From: Micromonospora peucetia
GTDB taxonomy: Bacteria; Actinomycetota; Actinomycetes; Mycobacteriales; Micromonosporaceae
Length of the DNA: 64,000 nt
Assembly: GCF_900091625.1 (NCBI RefSeq)
Contig: NZ_FMIC01000002.1
Span: 3,658,001 to 3,722,000 of the forward strand
Reading direction: 5' to 3'
Position numbers and translations under genes: made by a program. Numbering within the stretch: position 1 is the stretch's first letter; each line of letters begins with the position of its first letter. A model generated the notes under the pieces. The model saw only the letters and a list, made by a program, of their open reading frames with translations. It had not been told where the DNA came from and did no database searches. Shown in pieces: positions 8,060-16,872 of the stretch.

Positions 8060-9343
8060 TTAGCGGGGGGTTAGGCGGTTGGTGCCGAGGCGGGGCTGGA
8101 GGACCTCGGGGATCAGCACCGAGCCGTCGGGCTGCTGGAACTGCTCCAGGATGGCCGGGAAGAGCCGGCTGGTGGCCAGGGCCGACCCGTTGAGGGTGTG
8201 TACGAAGCGGGTCTGCTTGCCGCCCGGCTCGCGGTAGCGGATGGCCGCCCGGCGGGCCTGGTAGTCGCCGGCCCAGGAGACCGACGACACCTCCTTGTAC
8301 TTGCCGGTGCTCGGCATCCACACCTCGATGTCGAGGGTCTTCTTCATCGACGCGCTGGCGTCGCCGGCCGAGAGCAGGCTGCGCTGGTAGTGCAGGCCCA
8401 GCTTCTCGACCAGGCTCTCCGCGTGCAGGAGCATCTCCTCCAGCGCGGCGTCGGCCTGATCCGGCAGGCAGAACTGGAAGATCTCCACCTTGTTGAACTG
8501 GTGACCCCGGACGGTGCCCCGCTCGTCCGAGTGCGACCCGGCCGCCTCGCGCCGGTAACACGGCGTGTAGGCGAACGCCTTCAGCGGCAGCTTCGCCGTC
8601 TCCAGGATCTCGTCCTGGTACGCCCCGAGGATCGCCGTCTCCGAGGTGGGCAGCAGGAACTGGCCGCGCGGGGCGGACTCCCGGTCCAGGTGGTAGACGT
8701 CGTCGTAGAACTTCGGGAACTGCCCGGCGGCGAACCCGGCGGTGTCCAGCAGCAGGTGCGGCGGGAGCAGGAACTCGTAGCCGGCCTTGACGTGCTCGTC
8801 GATGAAGAAATTGAGCAGCGCCCACTCCAGCCGGGCACCCATGCCGGTGTACATCCAGAAGCCGGAACCGCCGAGCTTGACCCCGCGCTCGTGGTCGACC
8901 AGGCCCAGCATCCGGCTCAGCTCGACGTGGTCGCGAACCTTCTCGATGGCCGGCGGCTCGCCGAAGGTGTGGACGACCCGGTTGGCCTCCTTGCCGCCCG
9001 GCACGACGTCGTCGGCGGGGAGGTTGGGCAGCTCGCTCATCGCGCCGCGCAGCCGGGACTGCACCTCGTCCAGCTCAGACTCCAGCTGGGCGAGCTGCTT
9101 ACGGCCCGCCTCCGGCGCGGAGACCTCCGGCTCGGTTCCGGCGCGCTTCGCCGCCGCGTACGCACGCGCCTCGGCCTTGCGGCGCTGCCGGTCGCCGTCG
9201 ATCTCACTGATCAGGGCGCGGCGTTCCTGGTCGAGCCGCTGGATCTCGTCCAGGGCCCGGGTGACCTCGGCGGGATCCAGTCGCTTCGCCAGCGCGGTCG
9301 CCACCGCCTCGCGATCCTTCCGGATCAACTCCATGTCGAGCAT
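8060..9343 (-). CDS. serS: seryl-tRNA synthetase
   Basis: 427 residues. The N-terminal 110 residues form the long antiparallel coiled coil that contacts the tRNA (Glu/Arg/Gln-rich heptads). The class II catalytic core follows, with motif 2 near 260-275 (CYRREAAGSHSDERG) and motif 3 near the end (NGSALATSRLFPAILE). It charges tRNA-Ser in the cytoplasm. The ATG of MLDMELIRKD at 9343 is the conserved start; the 13 residues upstream in the same frame are not conserved in the family. Confidence 0.96.
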   Translation of the reverse strand: MLDMELIRKDREAVATALAKRLDPAEVTRALDEIQRLDQERRALISEIDGDRQRRKAEARAYAAAKRAGTEPEVSAPEAGRKQLAQLESELDEVQSRLRGAMSELPNLPADDVVPGGKEANRVVHTFGEPPAIEKVRDHVELSRMLGLVDHERGVKLGGSGFWMYTGMGARLEWALLNFFIDEHVKAGYEFLLPPHLLLDTAGFAAGQFPKFYDDVYHLDRESAPRGQFLLPTSETAILGAYQDEILETAKLPLKAFAYTPCYRREAAGSHSDERGTVRGHQFNKVEIFQFCLPDQADAALEEMLLHAESLVEKLGLHYQRSLLSAGDASASMKKTLDIEVWMPSTGKYKEVSSVSWAGDYQARRAAIRYREPGGKQTRFVHTLNGSALATSRLFPAILEQFQQPDGSVLIPEVLQPRLGTNRLTPR

Positions 9344-9446
9344 GCTGCTCCGTACGCTCCGTCCGGACGTCGGGTGGACCAACCGATGCTACCGTCGCGC
9401 CCCGGTCGCGCCCCGGCCCGGTCCACCCACCGCCCCGCCGGGAAGA

Positions 9447-9498
9447 TGTAGGGAGGGGCCTTCCTGACGCATAGCGTTCAGGAAGGCCCCTCCCTACA
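9447..9498. repeat. 52-bp palindromic hairpin element
   Basis: The arms TGTAGGGAGGGGCCTTCCTG and its reverse complement are perfect over 20 bp, then continue with ACGC/GCGT(T) past one bulge, around a three-base loop. It sits between serS and the MerR fusion gene, both on the minus strand. Related palindromes built on GGAAGG/CCTTCC occur at 32678 and appear common in Micromonospora from memory. It can act as a terminator for the MerR-clamp gene only if read in its leading orientation; a mobile REP-like origin is possible. Confidence 0.8.
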
Positions 9499-9531
9499 GC
9501 TAAGAAGGTGTGGGCGAGGTCGGGCGCAGGG

Positions 9532-10620
9532 TCAGAGCTGGATCGGCATCAGGATGGAGAAGGCGTCGGCGTCGTCGGGGCGGCGCACCGCCAGCGGCGC
9601 GATCGGGCCGTCCAGCTCCAGCAGCAACTGGCCCAGGCCAGCCGCGTCGAGGGCCTGGAGCAGGTAGCCGCCGTTGACCCCGACCCGGAACGTGTCCTGC
9701 TGCCCGGTCAGTTCGTCCGCCCCGAGCAGCCGCACCCCGCCCCGGCCGTCCGGGCCGAGCACGGTCACCGACAGCGGGGCGTCGTCGTGCCGGCGGGTGA
9801 CGACGGGGGCGTCGGCGCTGGTCAGGGCCGCCCGCAGGGCGGCGGCGTCGACCGTCAGCCGGTGCGCCGGCCCGTCGTCGGGCGTCGGGCGGAGCAGGCG
9901 GCGGTAGTCCGGGAAGTCGTACGGCAGGGCGGCGGCGTCGACCGTACGGCCGGCGACGGAGACCGAGATCGTCCCGCCGGCCACGGTCAGGTGCGCCTCG
10001 GAGGTGCTCCCCGCGCCCGGGTCGAGCAAGGCTCGCACCTCGTCGACGAAGGCGACCGGGGCGAGCACCCGCACCGCCGGCCCGTCGACCCGGGCGTCCA
10101 CCCGTGCGATGGACATCCGGTGCCGGTCGGTCGCCACCAGCCGTACGCCGTCGCCGTCGGACTCGAACAGCACGCCGGCCAGCACCGGCAGGTCGGGGTC
10201 GGCGCCGACCGCGAAGCGGACCGCGTCCACGGCGGCAGCCAGGTCGACGCGGGACAGGATGATGTGGGTGGTCATCGGGTGCTCCTCGGAATCGATCAGC
10301 GTACGGATCCGGGAGAGCTCGCGACGGGCGTCGGCGAGGCCGTCCTCCAGCCGGCGCAGGTGCGCGTCGAGCAGGCGGTGCACCTGCGCCGGCTCGACCC
10401 GCAGCGCGGCGGCGATCTCGGCCACCGGCATGCCGACCCGGCGCAGCCCCGCCACCAGCCGGGCGGGCACCACCTGGTCGTTCGTGTACCAGCGGTAGCC
10501 GGTCACCGGGTCGACCAGGGCCGGGATCAGCACCCCCGCCGAGTCGTAGAACCGCAGGGCGCTCACGGTCAGCCCGCTGGCCCGGGCCAGTTCGCCGATG
10601 CTGCGCAGGTCGCTCTCCAC
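9532..10620 (-). CDS. MerR-type regulator fused to a sliding-clamp-like domain
   Basis: 362 residues. Residues 1-75 are a MerR winged helix (IGELARASGLTVSALRFYDS, GYRWYTNDQV), followed by a dimerisation helix to about 112. From residue 116 (MTTHIILSR) the protein resembles two of the three domains of the DNA polymerase III beta clamp: LVATDRHRMSIARV matches the clamp LVATDxYRL strand, and the end (FRVGVNGGYLLQALDAAG, LELDGPIAPLAVR, LMPIQL) matches the clamp C-terminal domain. A GAGGAG site seven bases before the ATG at 10275 could give the 247-residue clamp part alone. Classical MerR ligand domains are absent, so the clamp fold may be the sensor or a docking surface. Role unknown. Confidence 0.8.
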   Translation of the reverse strand: MESDLRSIGELARASGLTVSALRFYDSAGVLIPALVDPVTGYRWYTNDQVVPARLVAGLRRVGMPVAEIAAALRVEPAQVHRLLDAHLRRLEDGLADARRELSRIRTLIDSEEHPMTTHIILSRVDLAAAVDAVRFAVGADPDLPVLAGVLFESDGDGVRLVATDRHRMSIARVDARVDGPAVRVLAPVAFVDEVRALLDPGAGSTSEAHLTVAGGTISVSVAGRTVDAAALPYDFPDYRRLLRPTPDDGPAHRLTVDAAALRAALTSADAPVVTRRHDDAPLSVTVLGPDGRGGVRLLGADELTGQQDTFRVGVNGGYLLQALDAAGLGQLLLELDGPIAPLAVRRPDDADAFSILMPIQL

Positions 10621-10742
10621 GGCACTGATCCTGTCGTCTCAACCTGGTCGAGGGTCAACCCGCCGACGGGCAAGACCGGCCAGACGGCCGGCCGGCCGGG
10701 TCGGTGGTCGATGGTCGGCGCGGCGCCGGCCGGGTCCGGTGG

Positions 10743-11924
10743 TCAGTGCGGGGTGTCCAGCACCCGGAAGGTCATCCCCGCCCGCACCAGCCGGTCCAGC
10801 AGCGCGTCGCCCATCGCGGTGACCGGGGTGACCTGACCGGCGGTGGCCGGCAGCTTGTCGGTGGCCAGGCAGAGCGCCGACTCGGCGAGCATCTTCGCTG
10901 TCTCGTCGTAGCCGGGATCGCCGCCGGCCACCTCGGTCAGCACCCGCCGCCCGCCGCCGGTGGCGACGAACCGGACCCGGAACCAGGACTTCGCCCGCTG
11001 CTGCGGCGTCGGCCCCTGCCCGGAGGCGAGCCGGCCGAGCAGCCAGCGTCGGGTCGGCGGCAGCTTCACCAGGGCCACCAGGCCGCCCAGCCCGACCGCG
11101 CCCGCCAGCACGGTGGGCAGCCGCTTGACGGCGGCGAAGTGCCGGTAGCGGAAGTCCGGCCCGTACTCGGGGCGGGCGGCAGCCGAGCGGCGGACCACCT
11201 GCGGGTCGATGGTCGGCAGCGGCACCATCCACATGCCCAGCTCCTTCGAGCGGGCGACCCGGCCGGGCACCGCGCGTACCCGCCGTCCGGTCGGTCGCGG
11301 CTCGACCTGCCGCCGCTCGCGGGCCGCGCGGGACGCCTGTGCCGTGCGGGAGAAGGCGGTGAGCGCCGAGTGGTACGTGCCGGCGGAGATCCGCCCGCCC
11401 GCCCGGACGAAGCCGTCGACGGTGACCGGCACGTCGTCCGGGAGGTGCCTGAGGGTGAACCAGACGCCCAGGTCGTGCGGGATCGAGTCGAACCCGCAGG
11501 CGTGCACCAGCCGGGCCCCGGTGCGCTCCGCCTCGGCGTGGTGGCGCACGTACATCAGGTCGACGAACTCGGATTCGCCGGTGATGTCCAGGTAGTCGGT
11601 GCCGGCGCGGGCGCAGGCCGCGACCAGCGGCTCCCCGTGGTGGACGTACGGGCCGACGGTGGTGGCCACCACCCGGGCGTTCTCGGCCACCGCCCGCAGC
11701 GACTCCGGATCGGTGACGTCGGCGGTGAGCAGGGGCAGCCCGGCCAGCGCCGGGTCGATCGCGGCCAGTCGGTCCCGTACGGCGGCCAGCTTGCCGGGGT
11801 TGCGACCGGCGAGCGCCCAGCGCAGCCCGGGCGGGGCGTTGCGGGCCAGATACTCGGCGGTCAGCCCCCCGGTGAAGCCGGTGGCCCCGAACAGGACGAC
11901 GTCGTGCACCCGCTGCTCACGCAT
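10743..11924 (-). CDS. saccharopine dehydrogenase-type NAD(P)-binding oxidoreductase
   Basis: 393 residues from the ATG at 11924. It begins with a Rossmann motif (VVLFGATGFTGGLTAEYLA). Further features fit the saccharopine dehydrogenase NADP-binding family that includes mycobacterial trans-acting enoyl reductases: GRNPGKL, a YLDITGE loop and a CGFDSIPHDLG motif. A hydrophobic stretch near 255-275 (LAGAVGLGGLVALVKL) suggests membrane association. The reaction is probably reduction of a lipid-linked double bond or carbonyl, but the substrate is not visible. It lies 74 bases downstream of the alcohol dehydrogenase, same strand. Confidence 0.8.
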   Translation of the reverse strand: MREQRVHDVVLFGATGFTGGLTAEYLARNAPPGLRWALAGRNPGKLAAVRDRLAAIDPALAGLPLLTADVTDPESLRAVAENARVVATTVGPYVHHGEPLVAACARAGTDYLDITGESEFVDLMYVRHHAEAERTGARLVHACGFDSIPHDLGVWFTLRHLPDDVPVTVDGFVRAGGRISAGTYHSALTAFSRTAQASRAARERRQVEPRPTGRRVRAVPGRVARSKELGMWMVPLPTIDPQVVRRSAAARPEYGPDFRYRHFAAVKRLPTVLAGAVGLGGLVALVKLPPTRRWLLGRLASGQGPTPQQRAKSWFRVRFVATGGGRRVLTEVAGGDPGYDETAKMLAESALCLATDKLPATAGQVTPVTAMGDALLDRLVRAGMTFRVLDTPH

Positions 11925-11998
11925 CCGCCGAGTCTGCCACCCGCCACGACGGGTCGCAGCGCTCCGCCTCAGCCGCCACCCGCAGCGGCGGGCAGCGC

Positions 11999-13177
11999 TC
12001 AGCCGCCGTCCGGCGGGAGGTCGGGGCTGAGTACGGCGCGGACGCAGCCGTCGGCCCGGTCCCGGAACAGCGCGTACCCCTCCGCGCCCCGCTCCAGCGG
12101 CAGCCGGTGGGTGGCCAGGTGCTCGGTACGCAGCTCGTCGCTGGCCATCCGCTCCAGCAGCATCGGGATGTAGCGCTGCCCGTGCTGCCGCGCGCCCCGC
12201 ACCGTCAGCCCCTTGTGGGTCACGGCTCCGAGCGGGAAGGCGTCGACGAAGCCGTTGAAGTCGCCGAGCAGGAAGACCGAGCCGCCCTTGCGGCAGGCGT
12301 GCACCGCCTCGCGGACGGCGGCCGGCCGCTCGGCGGCGCCGGTGAACCGGTCGGCCAGTGACCGGGGGCCGTGCCCGTTCCAGGCCGCCCCGACCGCCTC
12401 GACGCACACGTCCGGGCCCCGCCCGCCGGTGCGCTCGCGCAGTTCGGCGGGGACGTCGGCGAGCCGGTGGTCGATCGTCTCCGCGCCGGCGTGCCGTTCG
12501 GCCATCCGCAGCCGGTCCTCCTCGGCGTCGATGACGATGACCCGTTCCGCGCCGAGCAGCCGCGCGGCCCGCGCCGTGAGCTGCCCGACCGCGCCCGCGC
12601 CCCAGACCGCCACCACGTCGCCGGGGCGCACCTGGCCGAGGTCCGCGCCCATCCAGCCGGCCGGCGCGGCGTCCGAGGCGAACAGCGCCCGGTCGTCGCT
12701 GACCGGCTCCGGCACGGTGAACGCGCCGACGTCCGCGTACGGCACCCGGACGTACTCCGCGTGGCTGCCGGCGAAGCCGCCCAACGCCCGGGGCTGGCCG
12801 AACGCGCCCCCGGTGGGATGGCCCCAGGCCGCCTCGGCGACCGCCGGGTCGGCGCTGCCGTTGTCGCAGCAGGAGTGCAGGTCACGCCGGCAGTACCAGC
12901 AGTTGCCGCAGGCCACCGAGGAGCAGACCACCACCCGGTCGCCGACCCGGTGCCGGCGTACCTCCGGCCCGACGTCGACCACCTCGCCGAGGAACTCGTG
13001 CCCGAGCACGTCCCCGACGGCGAGGAAGGGCACCCGCCCGGCCAGCAGCGGCAGGTCTCCGCCGCAGGTGGCGCTCTGCCGGACCCGGACGACGACGTCG
13101 TGGCCGTTGCGCAGCTCCGGGTCGGGCACCTGCCGTACCGCCAGCTCGCCGGTGCCCACCCAGCACAGCGCCCTCAT
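11999..13177 (-). CDS. zinc-dependent medium-chain alcohol dehydrogenase
   Basis: 392 residues. The catalytic zinc site is visible (SATCGGDLPLL, GHEFLGEV) and so is the structural zinc cluster (CGNCWYCRRDLHSCC). The NAD-binding fold starts near residue 190 (VAVWGAGAVGQLTARAARLL) with an acidic strand end (VIVIDAEEDR) that favours NAD. The domain order and the long C-terminal half resemble glutathione-independent formaldehyde dehydrogenase-like enzymes. Substrate uncertain. Its ATG overlaps the stop of the upstream small gene (ATGA), so the two form an operon. Confidence 0.85.
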   Translation of the reverse strand: MRALCWVGTGELAVRQVPDPELRNGHDVVVRVRQSATCGGDLPLLAGRVPFLAVGDVLGHEFLGEVVDVGPEVRRHRVGDRVVVCSSVACGNCWYCRRDLHSCCDNGSADPAVAEAAWGHPTGGAFGQPRALGGFAGSHAEYVRVPYADVGAFTVPEPVSDDRALFASDAAPAGWMGADLGQVRPGDVVAVWGAGAVGQLTARAARLLGAERVIVIDAEEDRLRMAERHAGAETIDHRLADVPAELRERTGGRGPDVCVEAVGAAWNGHGPRSLADRFTGAAERPAAVREAVHACRKGGSVFLLGDFNGFVDAFPLGAVTHKGLTVRGARQHGQRYIPMLLERMASDELRTEHLATHRLPLERGAEGYALFRDRADGCVRAVLSPDLPPDGG

Positions 13178-13641
13178 CGCGGCGGTCCCGCCGGTCGGTC
13201 GGCCGGGGAGCGGTCCGCGCGGAGCACCTCGCCGGTCTCGGCGAGCTGCTTGACCTCCCGCAGCGCCCGACGGACCAGCAGATCGGGATCGTCGCCGGCC
13301 AGGTGGGCGGCGAGCCCGGCGGGGGCCGCCGCGCCGGCCAGCGGCCGGGCGGCCAGCTCCGTGCCCCGGCAGCCGGGGGCCGGCCGTAGCTCGACCTGCA
13401 CCGCGCCGTCGAGCCGGCGCAGCGGCTCCGGCCAGCGACCGCCGGGCAGCACCTCGCCGGGCGCCCGGTCGATGGTCACCACCTGCCAGCGCGTGGGGTG
13501 TGGATCGGGGCCCGCCGCGCGGGGCCAGGCCGACTTTCGCCGCCGTACGGCCAGCGCCCGGCCCGCCGCCGCGAGGGCGAGCAGCACCCCGGTCGTCCCC
13601 GCGACGCGTCCCGTCCGTCCCCGGTGTCCCCGCCCGTCCAC
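13174..13641 (-). CDS. SRPBCC/cyclase-like protein coupled to the dehydrogenase
   Basis: 155 residues if the GTG at 13641 is used; a GTG at 13587 is also possible. A short hydrophobic segment (GVLLALAAAGRALAV) may anchor it. The core (VVTIDRAPGEVLPGGRWPEP, VELRPAPGCRGTELAARP) and the helix (VRRALREVKQLAETGEVL) recur in small actinobacterial proteins encoded next to such dehydrogenases. That pattern resembles one half of a START-type lipid or polyketide pocket. Its stop overlaps the dehydrogenase start. Function unknown. Confidence 0.65.
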   Translation of the reverse strand: MDGRGHRGRTGRVAGTTGVLLALAAAGRALAVRRRKSAWPRAAGPDPHPTRWQVVTIDRAPGEVLPGGRWPEPLRRLDGAVQVELRPAPGCRGTELAARPLAGAAAPAGLAAHLAGDDPDLLVRRALREVKQLAETGEVLRADRSPADRPAGPPR

Positions 13642-13831
13642 CTCGGCCCCGCCTCCCGTCCCCTCCGACGCCGCACGCGCACCGGTGCGCGCGGCCGGTC
13701 GTCCGCGTACGACCAGGGTGGTCCGGGCAGGGGTGAAGCCGGCTCCCCCCGAAGGGGTGAACGGGCCCGGGTCGGGTAACCGCCGCCCGCAGGGCCTGGG
13801 GGAGTGGACGCGTCCGTGAGAGGTGGGCCGG

Positions 13832-16735
13832 GTGCCGGATGACGTACGGGACACGGGAGTCGTCGCGGTCGCCCGCGGGCCGGCGGATGCGCCGTTGCTG
13901 GCGTCCCGGCTGAGCCCGGTGCCACCGCCGGAGCCGCTGGTCCTGCGGCCCCGGCTGCTGCGGACGCTGGACGAGGGGACCGCCGCGCCGGTCACCCTGG
14001 TGCGTGCCCCGGCAGGGTGGGGCAAGACGACGCTGCTCGCCTCCTGGTTCCGGGCTGCCGGTGAGGCCGGCACGCGCCAGGGCCGGGTGGGGGAGGGGCC
14101 GGTGACCGCCGCCGCCGAGGGGCCCCGGGACGACGGGCCGGCCGGCGCCGCCCCGGGCGACTTCGGCGCGGCGGCCGGCGCCCCGGGGGAACCCGACGGG
14201 CCACAGGTGGCCTGGGTTTCCGTGGAGGCCGGCGACGACGGGGACCGGCTCTGGTCCTACCTCGCGGCGGCGCTGCGCGCGGTCGTGGATCCCACCGGGG
14301 TCGGGGCGGGGCCGCCGGTGCCCGGCCGGCCGCCCCGCCCCGACCAGTTGGAGGTGCTGGCCGCCGCCCTCGCCGCCCGGGACCGGCCGGTGCTACTGAT
14401 CGTGGACGACCTGCACCGGATCACCGACCCGGAGGCGCTGACCGGCCTGGAGTTCCTGCTCCGCCACGCCGAGCAGCGGCTGCGGCTGGTGGTCGGCGCC
14501 CGTGCCGGGATGCCGCTGGCCGTGCACCGGCTGCGGCTGGCCGGGGAACTGACCGAGGTCGGCCCCGACGAGCTGGCTTTCAGCGGCGACGAGGTCGCCG
14601 ACCTGCTGACCGCGCACGGGGTGGCGCTGCCGGCAGCCGGGGTGCGCCGACTGCGGGAACGTACCGGCGGCTGGCCGGCGGCCCTCCGGTTCGCGGCGTT
14701 GGCGCTGCGCGGGCAGCCGGACCCGGCCCGCTGGGCGGAGCAGTTCGGCGGCGACCAGCCGGATGTGGCCGGCTACCTGCGCGAGGAGGTGCTCGCCGGG
14801 CTGGACCCGGACGCGCGCGACGTGCTGCGCCGCTCCGCCGTCGCCGAAGCGGTCTGCGCCGGCCTCGCCGACGCGCTGACCGGCCGGGCCGACGCCGAGC
14901 AGACGCTGGCCGGCCTGGCCGGTGCCGGTGGGCTGCTGCACCGCGACGACAGCCGCCCACCCTGGTACCGCTGCCACCCGCTGCTGGCCGACCTGCTGCA
15001 CGCCGAGTTGGCCCGGCTGCCCGCCGACGAGCTGCGCGACCTGCACCTGCGCGCGGCCGGCTGGTACGCCGACAACGGGCGGCCCGCCGAGGGGCTGCGG
15101 CACGCGCTGGCCGGCGGCGACCACGACCGGGCCACCGCACTCTTCGTGGCCCGCTGGCCGGAGCTGGTCCCGTACGACCGGGAGACGCCCGCCGCCCGCC
15201 CGCCCGCGCCCCCGTCCCCGGAGGCCGTGGCGCGCGACCCGGAGCTGGGGCTGGCCTGCGCCGCCGAGCGGGCCGGGGCCGGCGACTCCACCGCTGCCGC
15301 CGGTCACCTGCACGCCGCCGTCGAGGCCGCCCGGACGCTGCCCGCACCCCACCGGGACCGGTTCCGGCGGCTGGCCACCGCGCTGGAACTCACCCTGGCC
15401 CGGCTGGCCGGCGACCCCGAGGCGGTACGCGCCGCCGCCTCCCGGCTGCTCGCCACCAGAGGCAACGCGTCGGCGCCGGCCGACCTGGGAGACGCGTCGG
15501 TGCCGGCCGATGCGGGGGGCGTCGCACCCATGCCGGCCGATCCCCGGGGCGTTGCCGCCGAGGACGCCGACGTGCGGGCGGTGGCCGGCACCGCGCTGGG
15601 CCTGGCCGACCTGGCGGACGGGGACCTGGCCGCCGCCGGGCTCGCCTTCGTCCGGTCGCTGTCGGCGGCCCGGGAGGCCGGACGGCCGCGTACGGAGCTG
15701 GTCTGTGCCAGCCGGGCAGCCCTGCTGCACGCCGTGCGGGGCGAGCTGCGGGCCGCCGAGACCCTCGCCCGGGACGCCCTCGCCATGCCGCCCTGCCACG
15801 GCTGGTCCTGCCGGGAGGACTGCGCCCACGCGTACCTGGCGCTGGCCCTGGTCGCGCTGCACCGGGACCAGTCCGACGAGGCGCGGGCGAACCTGGCACT
15901 GGCCGCGCCGGTGACCGACGCTCCGGTGGTGGGGGTGGTGGCGGCGCTGTGCCGGGCGTACCTGCTGCGCGACGCCGGTGACCTGCCCGAGGGGCACCGG
16001 GTGCTGGCCGAGGCGCGGGAGCGGCTGCTCGATCGGCCCCGGGCCGGCGAGCTGACGTACTGGCTGCTGGCCGTCGAGGCGGATGTGCGCGGGGCCCGGG
16101 GCGACCTGGGCGCGGCCCGGGACCTGCTCGCCGAGCGGGTACCCGACGGGGCCGACCCGCTGCTGGCGGTCGCGCTGGCCCGGGTGGAGCTGCAAGCCGG
16201 CGACCCGCGCGCCGCCGGGTACGCGCTGCCGGACTGGGAGTCGCCGGAGGCGGCCGGGTGGCCACTGCCCGTACGGCTGGAGGCCGCCGTGCTGGACGCG
16301 GTGCTGGCCCGGCGCGCGGGCGACGACCGGCGGGCCGGACGGGTCCTGGAGCGGGCCCTCGACCTGGCCGGGCCGGAGGGTTTCCGACGGGTGTTCACCC
16401 GCGCCGAACCCGGGGTCCGGGATCTGCTCGCCGCCCACCTGGACACGGGCACCGCACACTGGCCGATGGTCAGCGACCTGGTCCGGGGCGTCGACGCGCC
16501 GGCCGAGCGGGCCCCGGCGGAGCGGGGGGCGGCGACGCTGGACGAGCCGCTGACCGAGCGGGAACTGACCATCCTGCGCTACCTGCAGAGCATCCTGTCC
16601 AACGTGGAGATCGCGGCCGAGCTGTCGCTGTCGGTCAACACGATCAAGACCCACGTGCGCAACATCTACCGCAAGCTCGACGCCACCCGCCGCCGCGAAG
16701 CCGTCCGCCGAGCCCGCGACCTCCACCTGATCTAA
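13832..16735 (+). CDS. large ATP-binding LuxR-family regulator (LAL/MalT type)
   Basis: About 967 residues. A Walker A motif is near residue 50-60 (APAGWGKTTLLASW), followed by the AAA/STAND half with a Walker B-like LLIVDDLH. A long Ala/Leu-rich helical repeat region, probably TPR-like, spans about 400-880. The C-terminus is a LuxR helix-turn-helix (LTERELTILRYL, IAAELSLSVNTIKTHVRNIY). LAL proteins switch on pathway genes when ligand and ATP are bound. Two low-complexity Gly/Ala/Pro insertions interrupt the frame (about 75-125 and 540-575). The GTG at 13832 is nine bases from GAGAGG; the GTG at 13823 abuts that site. Confidence 0.88.
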   Translation: MPDDVRDTGVVAVARGPADAPLLASRLSPVPPPEPLVLRPRLLRTLDEGTAAPVTLVRAPAGWGKTTLLASWFRAAGEAGTRQGRVGEGPVTAAAEGPRDDGPAGAAPGDFGAAAGAPGEPDGPQVAWVSVEAGDDGDRLWSYLAAALRAVVDPTGVGAGPPVPGRPPRPDQLEVLAAALAARDRPVLLIVDDLHRITDPEALTGLEFLLRHAEQRLRLVVGARAGMPLAVHRLRLAGELTEVGPDELAFSGDEVADLLTAHGVALPAAGVRRLRERTGGWPAALRFAALALRGQPDPARWAEQFGGDQPDVAGYLREEVLAGLDPDARDVLRRSAVAEAVCAGLADALTGRADAEQTLAGLAGAGGLLHRDDSRPPWYRCHPLLADLLHAELARLPADELRDLHLRAAGWYADNGRPAEGLRHALAGGDHDRATALFVARWPELVPYDRETPAARPPAPPSPEAVARDPELGLACAAERAGAGDSTAAAGHLHAAVEAARTLPAPHRDRFRRLATALELTLARLAGDPEAVRAAASRLLATRGNASAPADLGDASVPADAGGVAPMPADPRGVAAEDADVRAVAGTALGLADLADGDLAAAGLAFVRSLSAAREAGRPRTELVCASRAALLHAVRGELRAAETLARDALAMPPCHGWSCREDCAHAYLALALVALHRDQSDEARANLALAAPVTDAPVVGVVAALCRAYLLRDAGDLPEGHRVLAEARERLLDRPRAGELTYWLLAVEADVRGARGDLGAARDLLAERVPDGADPLLAVALARVELQAGDPRAAGYALPDWESPEAAGWPLPVRLEAAVLDAVLARRAGDDRRAGRVLERALDLAGPEGFRRVFTRAEPGVRDLLAAHLDTGTAHWPMVSDLVRGVDAPAERAPAERGAATLDEPLTERELTILRYLQSILSNVEIAAELSLSVNTIKTHVRNIYRKLDATRRREAVRRARDLHLI

Positions 16736-16774
16736 CCCATCCCATCTCTCCCCGCCGCCTCCCCTCCGCCTGGT

Positions 16775-16831
16775 TGATCAAGAGGTTTGCGTCCCGGGAG
16801 GACCCTTTCCAGGACGCAAACCTCTTGATCA
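16775..16831. repeat. 57-bp inverted repeat (TGATCAAGAGG type)
   Basis: Two perfect 20-bp arms (TGATCAAGAGGTTTGCGTCC at 16775-16794 and its complement at 16812-16831) enclose 17 bases that can pair further. It lies between convergent genes. It may act as a bidirectional terminator, but the AT-containing long arms differ from the local GC-only hairpins, suggesting a dispersed element. Confidence 0.8.
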
Positions 16832-16872
16832 CCGCCTCTGGAGGCGGTGGTTGGGTGGGTGCGGGGTGGGGG

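Noticed and set aside
14393..16726. 777-codon minus-strand frame inside the LuxR-type regulator
   Set aside because: The plus-strand protein has Walker A and LuxR motifs; the antisense is glycine/arginine/glutamine-rich noise.
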